Below, in pieces: positions 1 to 4,391 of a DNA stretch of 6,692 nt (its first letter is position 1; each line of letters begins with the position of its first letter). The stretch lies in assembly GCA_943348955.1 (NCBI GenBank), contig CALQZE010000017.1, positions 1-6,692 on the forward strand, read 5' to 3'. Position numbers and translations under genes: made by a program. The DNA comes from Candidatus Uhrbacteria bacterium RIFOXYB12_FULL_58_10 (GTDB lineage Bacteria; Patescibacteriota; Patescibacteriia; UBA9934; GWF2-40-263). Under the pieces are notes generated by a model. It had not been told where the DNA came from, did not search any database, and worked only from the letters and a program-made list of their open reading frames with translations.

Positions 1-1
1 C

Positions 2-604
2 ATGCAGCTTTGCAGCGACACTTTTCACCGGAATTTCTGTAGAGCACAGATCGATCGTTACTTCATCGTCTGCGCCATCATCCAACGCGAGCTGACACTT
101 GCTTGTCTCTCGCTTTCAGCGGAAAGTCTCAAGAGTTTCCCGAATTGGTGGAAATCGATCGGACTCGAAAAGAAGATCTGGATTTCCAGCTTCAAAGGAG
201 CAAATTCTGTTGCGCGTATCGCCCACATTCTGATGCAAGAAGGATTCAAGGTCCATCTTCCGATTGCCACAATCGACAGCAACTGGAAAATCAATCTGAT
301 CGCATGCTGCCCGAAGACAAAATTCGGCATATGTCTTCAGATCAAAACATCCCAGAACGACCAGCCCATCTGGTACCACATCTTCGGCGCGCTTCAAGCA
401 GAAGATCGCAAGATGATATCAGACAAGGACGAACGATTCAGAGAAGGTGTTGAACGATTCCGTAATCAGAACCGAGGAGCGTGGATCCCGGTCAAGCTCG
501 AGATCAACACCACTTTTTATGAGACAGGCTCTGTTGTTCCTTGCGATGTCACACTCGATGCGGCACGCGAAATGATTCTCACTATCCGAAATACGTTAAT
601 TTGA
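2..604 (+). CDS. Uncharacterised protein, possible degenerate PD-(D/E)XK-like fold (5' end uncertain)
   Basis: Open frame of 200 residues ending in TGA at 602-604. The ATG sits at the very edge of the window, so the gene may begin further upstream and no ribosome site can be judged. I do not recognise the family with certainty. Residues 66-117 look like a restriction-endonuclease-like core: a helix (GANSVARIAHILMQEGF, 66-82), a strand (KVHLP), then WKINLIA (95-101), a turn, and GICLQIKTS (109-117). In PD-(D/E)XK proteins the equivalent is often D-L-I-A followed by Q-V-K-T. Here the Asp position is Asn98 and the second motif is Q113-I-K115, so catalysis may be lost. The N-terminus (1-40) is Cys-rich (C4, C13, C24, C35) and may not be part of the real protein. 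Residues 134-158 are charged and probably helical. The codons are GC-richer than those of the genes at 962-3167. The nuclease-like assignment is inference only; it could simply be an unknown protein. Confidence 0.6.
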   Translation: MQLCSDTFHRNFCRAQIDRYFIVCAIIQRELTLACLSLSAESLKSFPNWWKSIGLEKKIWISSFKGANSVARIAHILMQEGFKVHLPIATIDSNWKINLIACCPKTKFGICLQIKTSQNDQPIWYHIFGALQAEDRKMISDKDERFREGVERFRNQNRGAWIPVKLEINTTFYETGSVVPCDVTLDAAREMILTIRNTLI

Positions 605-617
605 TTTCGGTACCCTG

Positions 618-643
618 CGCCTCCACACACGGAAGCGTTTTTT
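618..643 (+). terminator. Weak intrinsic terminator after the 2-604 gene
   Basis: CGC-c-TCC (618-624) can pair with GGA-a-GCG (631-637) across the loop ACACAC with one mismatch, and TTTTTT (638-643) follows. It lies 14 nt after the stop codon. The stem is short, so its efficiency is uncertain. Confidence 0.4.
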
Positions 644-650
644 ATTTATA

Positions 651-679
651 TTGAAAAAATACCCCGCGTCACGTACACT
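651..679 (+). promoter_or_regulatory. Sigma70-type promoter for the hairpin/tRNA-Leu unit
   Basis: TTGAAA (651-656) and TACACT (674-679) are separated by 17 bp, which is the ideal spacing. Transcription would start near 685-687, a few bases before the long hairpin at 695-819 and about 135 nt before the tRNA. The -10 context GTACACTC is the same as in the promoter at 3217-3244. The assignment is by motif only. Confidence 0.6.
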
Positions 680-694
680 CAGAATCGTAATGAA

Positions 695-819
695 ATGAAA
701 TTCTCAAAATTGAGTGGATTACGCAGTGCTGGAGGCAAAAAAATGTTAAGACGTAGACCAACTACGTCGAAACATTTTTTGCCGAAGCACAAGTAAGCCG
801 CCAATTTTGAGAATTTCAT
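695..819 (+). repeat. 125-nt long imperfect inverted repeat (hairpin) abutting the tRNA-Leu 5' end
   Basis: The outer arms are an exact 18-bp inverted repeat: 695-712 (ATGAAATTCTCAAAATTG) pairs with 802-819. Pairing continues inward: 714-717 with 798-801 (one G-U, A713 bulged), 719-722 with 793-796, 726-730 with 786-790, then 734-747 with 771-783 (seven A against six T, one bulged). After a 2x2 internal loop (AA/GA), a 7-bp apical stem GACGTAG (750-756)/CTACGTC (762-768) closes on the loop ACCAA (757-761). About 51 pairs form in all. The base of the hairpin is nucleotide 819 and the tRNA begins at 820, so in a primary transcript from the promoter at 651-679 the hairpin would stack directly beneath the acceptor stem at the RNase P site. 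It could be a structured pre-tRNA leader, a processed small RNA, or a MITE-like palindromic insertion. No flanking target duplication is evident and there is no ORF in it. Confidence 0.75.
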
Positions 820-904
820 GCGAGCGTGGTGAAATTGGCATACACGCCAGCCTTAGGAGCTGGTACCGCAAGGTTTGAGGGTTCAAGTCCCTCCGCTCGC
901 ACCA
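820..904 (+). tRNA. tRNA-Leu (anticodon UAG)
   Basis: The acceptor strands GCGAGCG (820-826) and CGCTCGC (894-900) pair fully. The discriminator is A901, as expected for leucine tRNAs, and CCA is encoded at 902-904. The anticodon stem CCAGC (847-851)/GCTGG (859-863) closes the loop CTTAGGA with anticodon TAG at 854-856, which reads CUN codons. The region 864-876 (TACC-GCAA-GGT core) is the long variable arm of a class II tRNA. The T arm is GAGGG (877-881), TTCAAGT, CCCTC (889-893). The D stem is GTG (829-831)/CAC (843-845). The gene is 85 nt long. Its promoter is probably the one at 651-679, placing the large hairpin in its 5' leader, and a terminator follows at once. Confidence 0.97.
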
Positions 905-936
905 AAAACAGATCAGCTTTGCGTTGATCTGTTTTT
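904..936 (+). terminator. Intrinsic terminator of tRNA-Leu
   Basis: AAAAACAGATCA (904-915) pairs with TGATCTGTTTTT (925-936), giving a 12-bp stem whose 3' arm supplies the T-run. The first A is the last base of the encoded CCA, so the terminator is fused to the tRNA end. Its symmetric A/T flanks would also let it act on the other strand. Confidence 0.85.
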
Positions 937-961
937 ATATATATGTGATCATTGTTCTTGT

Positions 962-1690
962 ATGAATTTTCTCTACAAAACAGAACAAGCAAAACGAGAC
1001 CACCTTAAAAAATTGTTAGTGCGATGGTATCCGGATTTTCAAAATGGTGGACAAATTTATCGTGATCAAATTTCTGAACAAGCAAATCTAGAAGCTGTTG
1101 TCCTTGATGCTGGCTGCGGAGATGGCGGAATTCTTACGCAGTACAAACACCTTTTTCATAAACTCGTTGGTCTTGATAATGACCAAAATCTTTTAGATAA
1201 AAACAAATATATCGATGAAAAGATTTGCGCAAATCTTTCTCGGATTCCTCTTTCTGATGAGAGTATTGATCTTATCTCAAGTGACTTTGTTCTTGAACAT
1301 GTTCAAAACCCCGATTTGGTATTTCAAGAAATAGCTCGAGTACTTAAACCGGGAGGTACTTTTCTTTTTCGCACAACAAATGTTTATAATCCAATCATGT
1401 TACTAAGCAAATTCCTTCCTCTGTTTACTCATAAAATATTACGTGAAAAAATTCTAAAAAAAGAAGAAGGAACACACGAAACTTTTTATCGCGCAAATCA
1501 ATGGAAAAAACTTGTGGATCTGGGGAAAAAATCTGGTTTTACCTCAATACAATTGCTTCGAGCAGGAAACCCTGAGTATTTAGCCTTCTCTCCGCTTACC
1601 TCTCATTTCGCTATATTACTCGAAAAAGGTTTAAACGTCCCAGGATTTCGATGGTTAAAAATGTATCTCATTGGAATTTATAAAAAATGA
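962..1690 (+). CDS. Class I SAM-dependent methyltransferase (Methyltransf_11 type)
   Basis: A 242-residue protein likely to transfer a methyl group from S-adenosylmethionine to an unidentified substrate in the cytoplasm. Motif I is VVLDAGCGDGG (46-56). The acidic residue after strand 2 is in GLDND (70-74, D72). The motif-II region LSRIPLSDESIDLISSDFVLEHV spans 92-114 (key residues D99, D103, D108, EH 112-113). The post-motif helix and strand EIARVLKPGGTFLF (123-136) are typical of the UbiE/Methyltransf_11 group. The C-terminus (150-242) is basic and hydrophobic and would hold the substrate lid. I start it at ATG 962: the frame runs upstream to 875, but that extension (MRVQVPPLAP...) is translated tRNA and terminator. 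There is no Shine-Dalgarno before the ATG. The gene is strikingly AT-rich. It lies 59 nt upstream of the PNPOx-like gene and may be co-transcribed with it. The substrate (small molecule, lipid or sugar) cannot be read from the sequence. Confidence 0.9.
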   Translation: MNFLYKTEQAKRDHLKKLLVRWYPDFQNGGQIYRDQISEQANLEAVVLDAGCGDGGILTQYKHLFHKLVGLDNDQNLLDKNKYIDEKICANLSRIPLSDESIDLISSDFVLEHVQNPDLVFQEIARVLKPGGTFLFRTTNVYNPIMLLSKFLPLFTHKILREKILKKEEGTHETFYRANQWKKLVDLGKKSGFTSIQLLRAGNPEYLAFSPLTSHFAILLEKGLNVPGFRWLKMYLIGIYKK

Positions 1691-1749
1691 AATGAAAAAA
1701 ATCATCTCTTTTTTGTTTTATTCGAATATGAGATCATTCATGTACCTCT

Positions 1750-2205
1750 ATGAAAAAACTTTTCGCGTTTCTCAAAAAACAGGAACTACTTATTCTTGCC
1801 TGTCACAATAAAAAAGATGTTTGGACAGCGAATGTTTACATGGCGTCGGATGCAAACGGAACTCTTTATTTCGTGAGTCCAACTGATTCCACACACAGCA
1901 AAATGATTTTGAAAAATCCTGAAATTGCTTTTTCTGTTGCGTGGTTCAATCCAAAAAATCACAGCGATCGCAAAGGAGTTCAAGGACGTGGAGTTTGTCG
2001 TGTTGCAGAAAATGCAAAGGAAATCGCGACGGGAGTGACATTGATCGCTCGAAAATTTCCAGATTTACGAAAGACAATCACCTTAAAATGGATCCGGGAA
2101 AATGCTTGGGGAACAAAAGTTTGGGTGATCAAACCAACGTACATGAAATATTGGGATGATGCGTTATTCGGTGATGAGGAGAGCCAAGAATTCACTTTCA
2201 AATGA
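1750..2205 (+). CDS. PNPOx-like (pyridoxamine 5'-phosphate oxidase family) split-barrel flavin-type protein
   Basis: A 151-residue protein, the usual size for single-domain members of the pyridoxamine 5'-phosphate oxidase-like split barrel. The pattern matches: an N-terminal helix MKKLFAFLKKQ, strand LLILACHN (13-20), WTANVYMASD (25-34), strand TLYFVSP (38-44), helix STHSKMILKNPEIAFSV (47-63, the position that contacts FMN phosphate in relatives), then GVQGRGVCRV (76-85). The C-terminal part ends with KVWVIKPTYMKYWD (123-136). The overall order resembles the YhbP/UPF0306 group. Members usually bind FMN, sometimes F420 or heme, as homodimers; the activity of this one is unknown. No Shine-Dalgarno is visible upstream. 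Its stop TGA (2203-2205) is one base from the ATG of the next gene, indicating translational coupling with the SDR gene. A nearby redox enzyme fits, but a joint pathway is inference. Confidence 0.8.
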   Translation: MKKLFAFLKKQELLILACHNKKDVWTANVYMASDANGTLYFVSPTDSTHSKMILKNPEIAFSVAWFNPKNHSDRKGVQGRGVCRVAENAKEIATGVTLIARKFPDLRKTITLKWIRENAWGTKVWVIKPTYMKYWDDALFGDEESQEFTFK

Positions 2206-2206
2206 T

Positions 2207-2947
2207 ATGAACCTCCAAGATAAAAAAATTCTGATCACGGGCGCTTCAAGCGGAATTGGAAAAGCGACGGCGATTGCGTGTGCGGAAAAAGGAATGATTG
2301 TTTTGATTCATTATCGCGACAATCTTGCGGGAGCAAAAGAAACGCTGAAAGAAGTTTCTGCACGATCGAAAGGATTTCTTTTCAAAGCGGATCTCACTCG
2401 AGAGAAACAAATCGAAACAATGTTCAAAAAAATCAAAACGGAAGTTGGAACATTCGATTTGCTTGTAAATAATGCCGGAGCTCTCATCGAGGGAGATTTT
2501 TCAAATAACGATGCGTGGAAACAAAATTTTGAAACAAATTTCTTTTCTGCTGTGCATGTCACACAACAATTTCTCATACAGAAAACAAAATCGTCGTTGA
2601 ACAAAATCGTAAACGTGACGTCTGTATATGGACATGTCGACGGAGGAAGTGCGGAATTTTTTGCATACTCAGCGGCAAAGGCAGCTCTCGCAAACATGAC
2701 CATCACCCTTGCAAAATTGGATCCAAATTTACGCGTGAACGCTGTCGCTCCAGGTTACACAATGACTCCGATGTGGGATACAACATCATCGCAGGAAAAA
2801 AAGAAATGCGTTGCAAGAACTGTTATTAATCGCTTCGTGGCACCGGAAGAAATTGCACAAACGATCACATCCATTTTTGAAAACGACGCAATCACTGGCC
2901 AAATAATCACAGTTGATGGAGGTCTTTTATTAAAAACGGATATTTGA
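2207..2947 (+). CDS. Short-chain dehydrogenase/reductase (classical SDR, FabG-like)
   Basis: A 246-residue NAD(P)-dependent oxidoreductase of normal classical-SDR length. The cofactor motif TGASSGIG is at 11-18, D62 lies in the adenine-contact region (KADLT), NNAG is at 88-91, and the catalytic tetrad is complete: N111, S139, Y154, K158 (YSAAK). VNAVAPGYTMTPM after the active site is typical, and the C-terminus carries the expected GQIITVDGG. HYRDN (35-39), with Arg after strand 2, hints at NADPH preference. I chose ATG 2207 because it follows the previous stop by 1 nt and starts exactly at the conserved N-terminus. The frame is open back to 2156, but those 17 codons overlap the previous gene. 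Likely translated by coupling, since no close Shine-Dalgarno is present. The substrate cannot be told: it could be a 3-oxoacyl-ACP reductase, a sugar dehydrogenase or a pteridine reductase-like enzyme. Confidence 0.93.
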   Translation: MNLQDKKILITGASSGIGKATAIACAEKGMIVLIHYRDNLAGAKETLKEVSARSKGFLFKADLTREKQIETMFKKIKTEVGTFDLLVNNAGALIEGDFSNNDAWKQNFETNFFSAVHVTQQFLIQKTKSSLNKIVNVTSVYGHVDGGSAEFFAYSAAKAALANMTITLAKLDPNLRVNAVAPGYTMTPMWDTTSSQEKKKCVARTVINRFVAPEEIAQTITSIFENDAITGQIITVDGGLLLKTDI

Positions 2948-2951
2948 TTTT

Positions 2952-3167
2952 ATGTCACCACAAATCATTCTTGGACGTTACCGACACTACAAAGGAAATG
3001 AATATGAAGTGATTGGTGAAGCGCGACATTCGGAAACGCTCGAGCCTATGATTGTGTATCGTGCCTTGTATGGCGATCATGAAATCTGGGTACGACCACT
3101 CGAAAGTTTTAAAGAAGATGTCGTTGTCGATGGTGTCACACAACCGAGATTCAAATTACTCTCATAA
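2952..3167 (+). CDS. DUF1653 domain protein
   Basis: A 71-residue protein that is a full-length match to the DUF1653 pattern: GRYRHYKGNEYEVIG (8-22), ARHSETLEPM (24-33), VYRALYG (35-41), WVRPLESF (46-53) and the PRFKLL end (65-70). The biochemical function of this small, widespread, probably beta-rich cytoplasmic domain is not known to me. It begins 4 nt after the SDR stop and so is the last gene of the 1750-3167 operon. Its TAA stop lies inside the terminator palindrome. No Shine-Dalgarno is visible, as in its upstream neighbours. Confidence 0.92.
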   Translation: MSPQIILGRYRHYKGNEYEVIGEARHSETLEPMIVYRALYGDHEIWVRPLESFKEDVVVDGVTQPRFKLLS

Positions 3168-3207
3168 AAAAATGACAGATCGAAATTTCGATCTGTCATT
3201 TTTTTAT
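3164..3207 (+). terminator. Strong bidirectional terminator, 44-nt perfect palindrome
   Basis: The whole segment is a perfect inverted repeat centred between 3185 and 3186: a run of seven A (3166-3172), TGACAGATCGAAA and its exact complement, ending in seven T (3199-3205). It includes the stop codon of the DUF1653 gene. The A-run makes it functional on both strands. It separates the metabolic operon from the promoter at 3217. Confidence 0.92.
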
Positions 3208-3216
3208 CTCAAACTC

Positions 3217-3244
3217 TTGACTTCGTCCTAAAAAACAGTACACT
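3217..3244 (+). promoter_or_regulatory. Sigma70-type promoter of the membrane-protein gene
   Basis: TTGACT (3217-3222) and TACACT (3239-3244) lie 16 bp apart. Transcription would start near 3251, about 10 nt before the Shine-Dalgarno at 3261, giving a short leader. The -10 and its flanks (GTACACTC) repeat those of the promoter at 651-679. Confidence 0.65.
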
Positions 3245-3260
3245 CTTGTACCATCGAACC

Positions 3261-3267
3261 AAGGAGG
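3261..3267 (+). promoter_or_regulatory. Shine-Dalgarno AAGGAGG serving two overlapping start codons
   Basis: This is the only strong ribosome site in the window. It lies 5 nt before ATG 3273 and 7 nt before GTG 3275, which overlap as ATGTG in different frames. The spacing slightly favours GTG, the codon favours ATG. Confidence 0.8.
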
Positions 3268-3272
3268 TCTCG

Positions 3273-3308
3273 ATGTGCTGTCCGCTCCTTCAAACACAGG
3301 TAAAGTAA
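3273..3308 (+). CDS. Possible 11-residue leader peptide overlapping the membrane-protein start
   Basis: Reading from ATG 3273 gives MCCPLLQTQVK and a TAA at 3306-3308. That stop overlaps by one base an ATG (3308-3310) in the membrane-protein frame (TAATG), the classic geometry for translational coupling. The strong Shine-Dalgarno at 3261 is 5 nt away. The alternative is that the ribosome starts at GTG 3275 and this frame is chance. Nothing in the peptide suggests an amino-acid attenuator. Confidence 0.3.
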   Translation: MCCPLLQTQVK

Positions 3309-4177
3309 TGAACGCAACAAAAGAAATTGCGAAGGCCTCCGCCATCGCCGGTGTAATCTTCATAAGTCTCGCGCTCGTACTCGCTCCGTCGCTCTGGTGG
3401 CTCGCCGCTTGTGCAAGTCTCCCAGCTGGCTACTTCGCGTTTCGTTTCGATCTCGTCCGCAAGACCATCCCGACAGCAGTGGCACAAACACGTGCAAAGA
3501 TCGACATTGCTGCAAACACTGTCATCGACGTCGCGACCGAATTCTGGACATGGTTGTGCAAACCGCACCCGACCCTGTACCTCTCCGCAGCAATTGCGAT
3601 TCTTGCAATCACACTGATTTACATCCAAAGTCCTGGTGATCAGACCATGATGATGACGAGTCCAGTGCAGGAAATTAGTGCCATTTGCATGGTCTCTTTG
3701 ATTTTTTCTGCGTTAGCATCTCTCATTCTCCACACACTAGTCATTTGCGGACAAGCAAAGACGAAAACCTATTTTGATTTCACTGATGCGCACGTACCTG
3801 CGGATGCACACACACAAAAGTGGGAACAAATTCCATGCACGTACAAAAGCGGTTTCGCAGCAATGGTAATGGGACTCTATGTCGTCGTACTGTTTTTGGT
3901 CTGGGATATGTGGAAATTCGTCGGCCGTTTCTTTCTCAAGCTCACAAAACTCGTGTACTGCAGTGAGCGCATGGTCTGCGGCGTCAGTGGGACGTTCGGT
4001 GGAGCAATCACGTTCGTTCTTCTCAAGATCTTCTCGCATAACAATCCGTCGAACACAACAATTGCGCTCGCGATTTTCTTCGGCGGCGTTATCTCGTCAG
4101 GAATCGGCGCGCTCAGCTGGGAGTTCATCTCGAAAAAACTCCTCGACGCTCCCGCAGACAACATCTCGCACTCGTAA
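3275..4177 (+). CDS. Polytopic membrane protein of unknown function
   Basis: 300 residues if started at GTG 3275 (7 nt after AAGGAGG), 289 if started at ATG 3308. I give the GTG start because of the Shine-Dalgarno spacing, but ATG 3308 is possible through a coupled leader peptide. Hydrophobic segments lie at about 22-57 (probably two close helices, with WW at 41-42), 101-117, 134-158, 193-212, 235-252 and 262-283, so six or seven membrane helices. The segment 58-99 is amphipathic and the loop 160-192 is polar (YFDFTDAHVPADAHTQKWEQ region). The last helix is glycine-rich (FFGGVISSGIGA). No catalytic or transporter motif is recognised. The gene stands alone between its own promoter and terminator, and its codons favour C endings, unlike the AT-rich genes before it. 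Its function is unknown. Confidence 0.85.
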   Translation: MLSAPSNTGKVMNATKEIAKASAIAGVIFISLALVLAPSLWWLAACASLPAGYFAFRFDLVRKTIPTAVAQTRAKIDIAANTVIDVATEFWTWLCKPHPTLYLSAAIAILAITLIYIQSPGDQTMMMTSPVQEISAICMVSLIFSALASLILHTLVICGQAKTKTYFDFTDAHVPADAHTQKWEQIPCTYKSGFAAMVMGLYVVVLFLVWDMWKFVGRFFLKLTKLVYCSERMVCGVSGTFGGAITFVLLKIFSHNNPSNTTIALAIFFGGVISSGIGALSWEFISKKLLDAPADNISHS

Positions 4178-4204
4178 TTCGTCGACTCGACGAATTTTTT
4201 ATTT
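4176..4204 (+). terminator. Intrinsic terminator of the membrane-protein gene
   Basis: AATTCGTCGA (4176-4185) and TCGACGAATT (4187-4196) are exact inverted repeats around a single C. The real loop would be about seven bases. Six T (4195-4200) followed by ATTT complete it. It begins within the stop codon. Confidence 0.8.
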
Positions 4205-4234
4205 GAAAAAAATCTTTTATCCACACAACAAGCA

Positions 4235-4263
4235 TTGACAAAACGAAAATTTTTTGTTGTAAT
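4235..4263 (+). promoter_or_regulatory. Near-consensus sigma70 promoter
   Basis: TTGACA (4235-4240, full consensus) and TGTAAT (4258-4263, one base from TATAAT) are 17 bp apart, the best promoter match in the window. The start would be near 4270, only about 10 nt before the terminator hairpin at 4279. It may drive a tiny RNA or the lamin-tail gene at 4392 with attenuation. Confidence 0.75.
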
Positions 4264-4278
4264 GAATTTACAAGAAAT

Positions 4279-4315
4279 AAGAACTCCCTACTGAATTAGT
4301 TGGGAGTTCTTTTTT
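4279..4315 (+). terminator. Strong intrinsic terminator immediately downstream of a promoter
   Basis: AAGAACTCCC (4279-4288) pairs perfectly with GGGAGTTCTT (4302-4311). Inside, after a T-T mismatch, ACT (4290-4292) pairs with AGT (4298-4300) over the loop GAATT. The T-run is 4310-4315. The transcript from the promoter at 4235 would be only about 45 nt. It does not close a gene, since the membrane-protein gene already has its own terminator at 4176-4204. It is therefore either the end of a very short RNA or an attenuator for the gene at 4392. Confidence 0.85.
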
Positions 4316-4337
4316 GTTCATATGTAAAAATATGAAC
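4316..4337 (+). repeat. 8-bp dyad in the lamin-tail gene leader
   Basis: GTTCATAT (4316-4323) and ATATGAAC (4330-4337) form an exact inverted repeat with a 6-nt spacer, directly after the terminator T-run. It could be an operator half-site pair or a second small RNA hairpin. Confidence 0.5.
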
Positions 4338-4355
4338 GTCGCTGATCACGATCTT

Positions 4356-4367
4356 CTTCTCGAGAAG
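4356..4367 (+). repeat. 12-bp perfect palindrome upstream of the lamin-tail gene
   Basis: CTTCTCGAGAAG is self-complementary and lies 25 nt before the ATG at 4392. An 8-bp palindrome TTTCGAAA (4370-4377) follows closely. The palindromes could be operators or chance; no binding protein is recognised. Between 4378 and 4391 no Shine-Dalgarno is seen. Confidence 0.35.
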
Positions 4368-4391
4368 CGTTTCGAAATTTAATTTGACCCT

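Noticed and set aside
695..819. Integron attC site
   Set aside because: The element is a palindrome of suitable size, but the core sites RYYYAAC and GTTRRRY are not in the required positions and no integrase is present.
858..873. T-box-like GGTACCGC sequence
   Set aside because: It resembles the T-box antiterminator motif but is the anticodon-stem and variable-arm part of tRNA-Leu.
880..904. tRNA 3' end as an attachment site of an integrated element
   Set aside because: I found no second copy of the tRNA 3' end and no integrase in the window.
875..961. N-terminal extension of the methyltransferase (MRVQVPPLAP...)
   Set aside because: These codons are the tRNA-Leu T arm, acceptor and terminator read in frame; the conserved protein begins at ATG 962.
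1691..1749. Terminator or promoter between the methyltransferase and PNPOx-like genes
   Set aside because: A-run/T-run pairing around 1694-1714 is too weak, and no -35/-10 pair with good spacing is convincing.
2156..2206. Earlier start for the SDR protein
   Set aside because: It would overlap the previous gene by 50 nt and add 17 residues before the normal SDR N-terminus; ATG 2207 is one base after the previous stop.
3877..4224. Minus-strand open frames across the membrane-protein gene
   Set aside because: They lack a family resemblance, promoter or Shine-Dalgarno, while the plus strand has a promoter, ribosome site, membrane helices and terminator.
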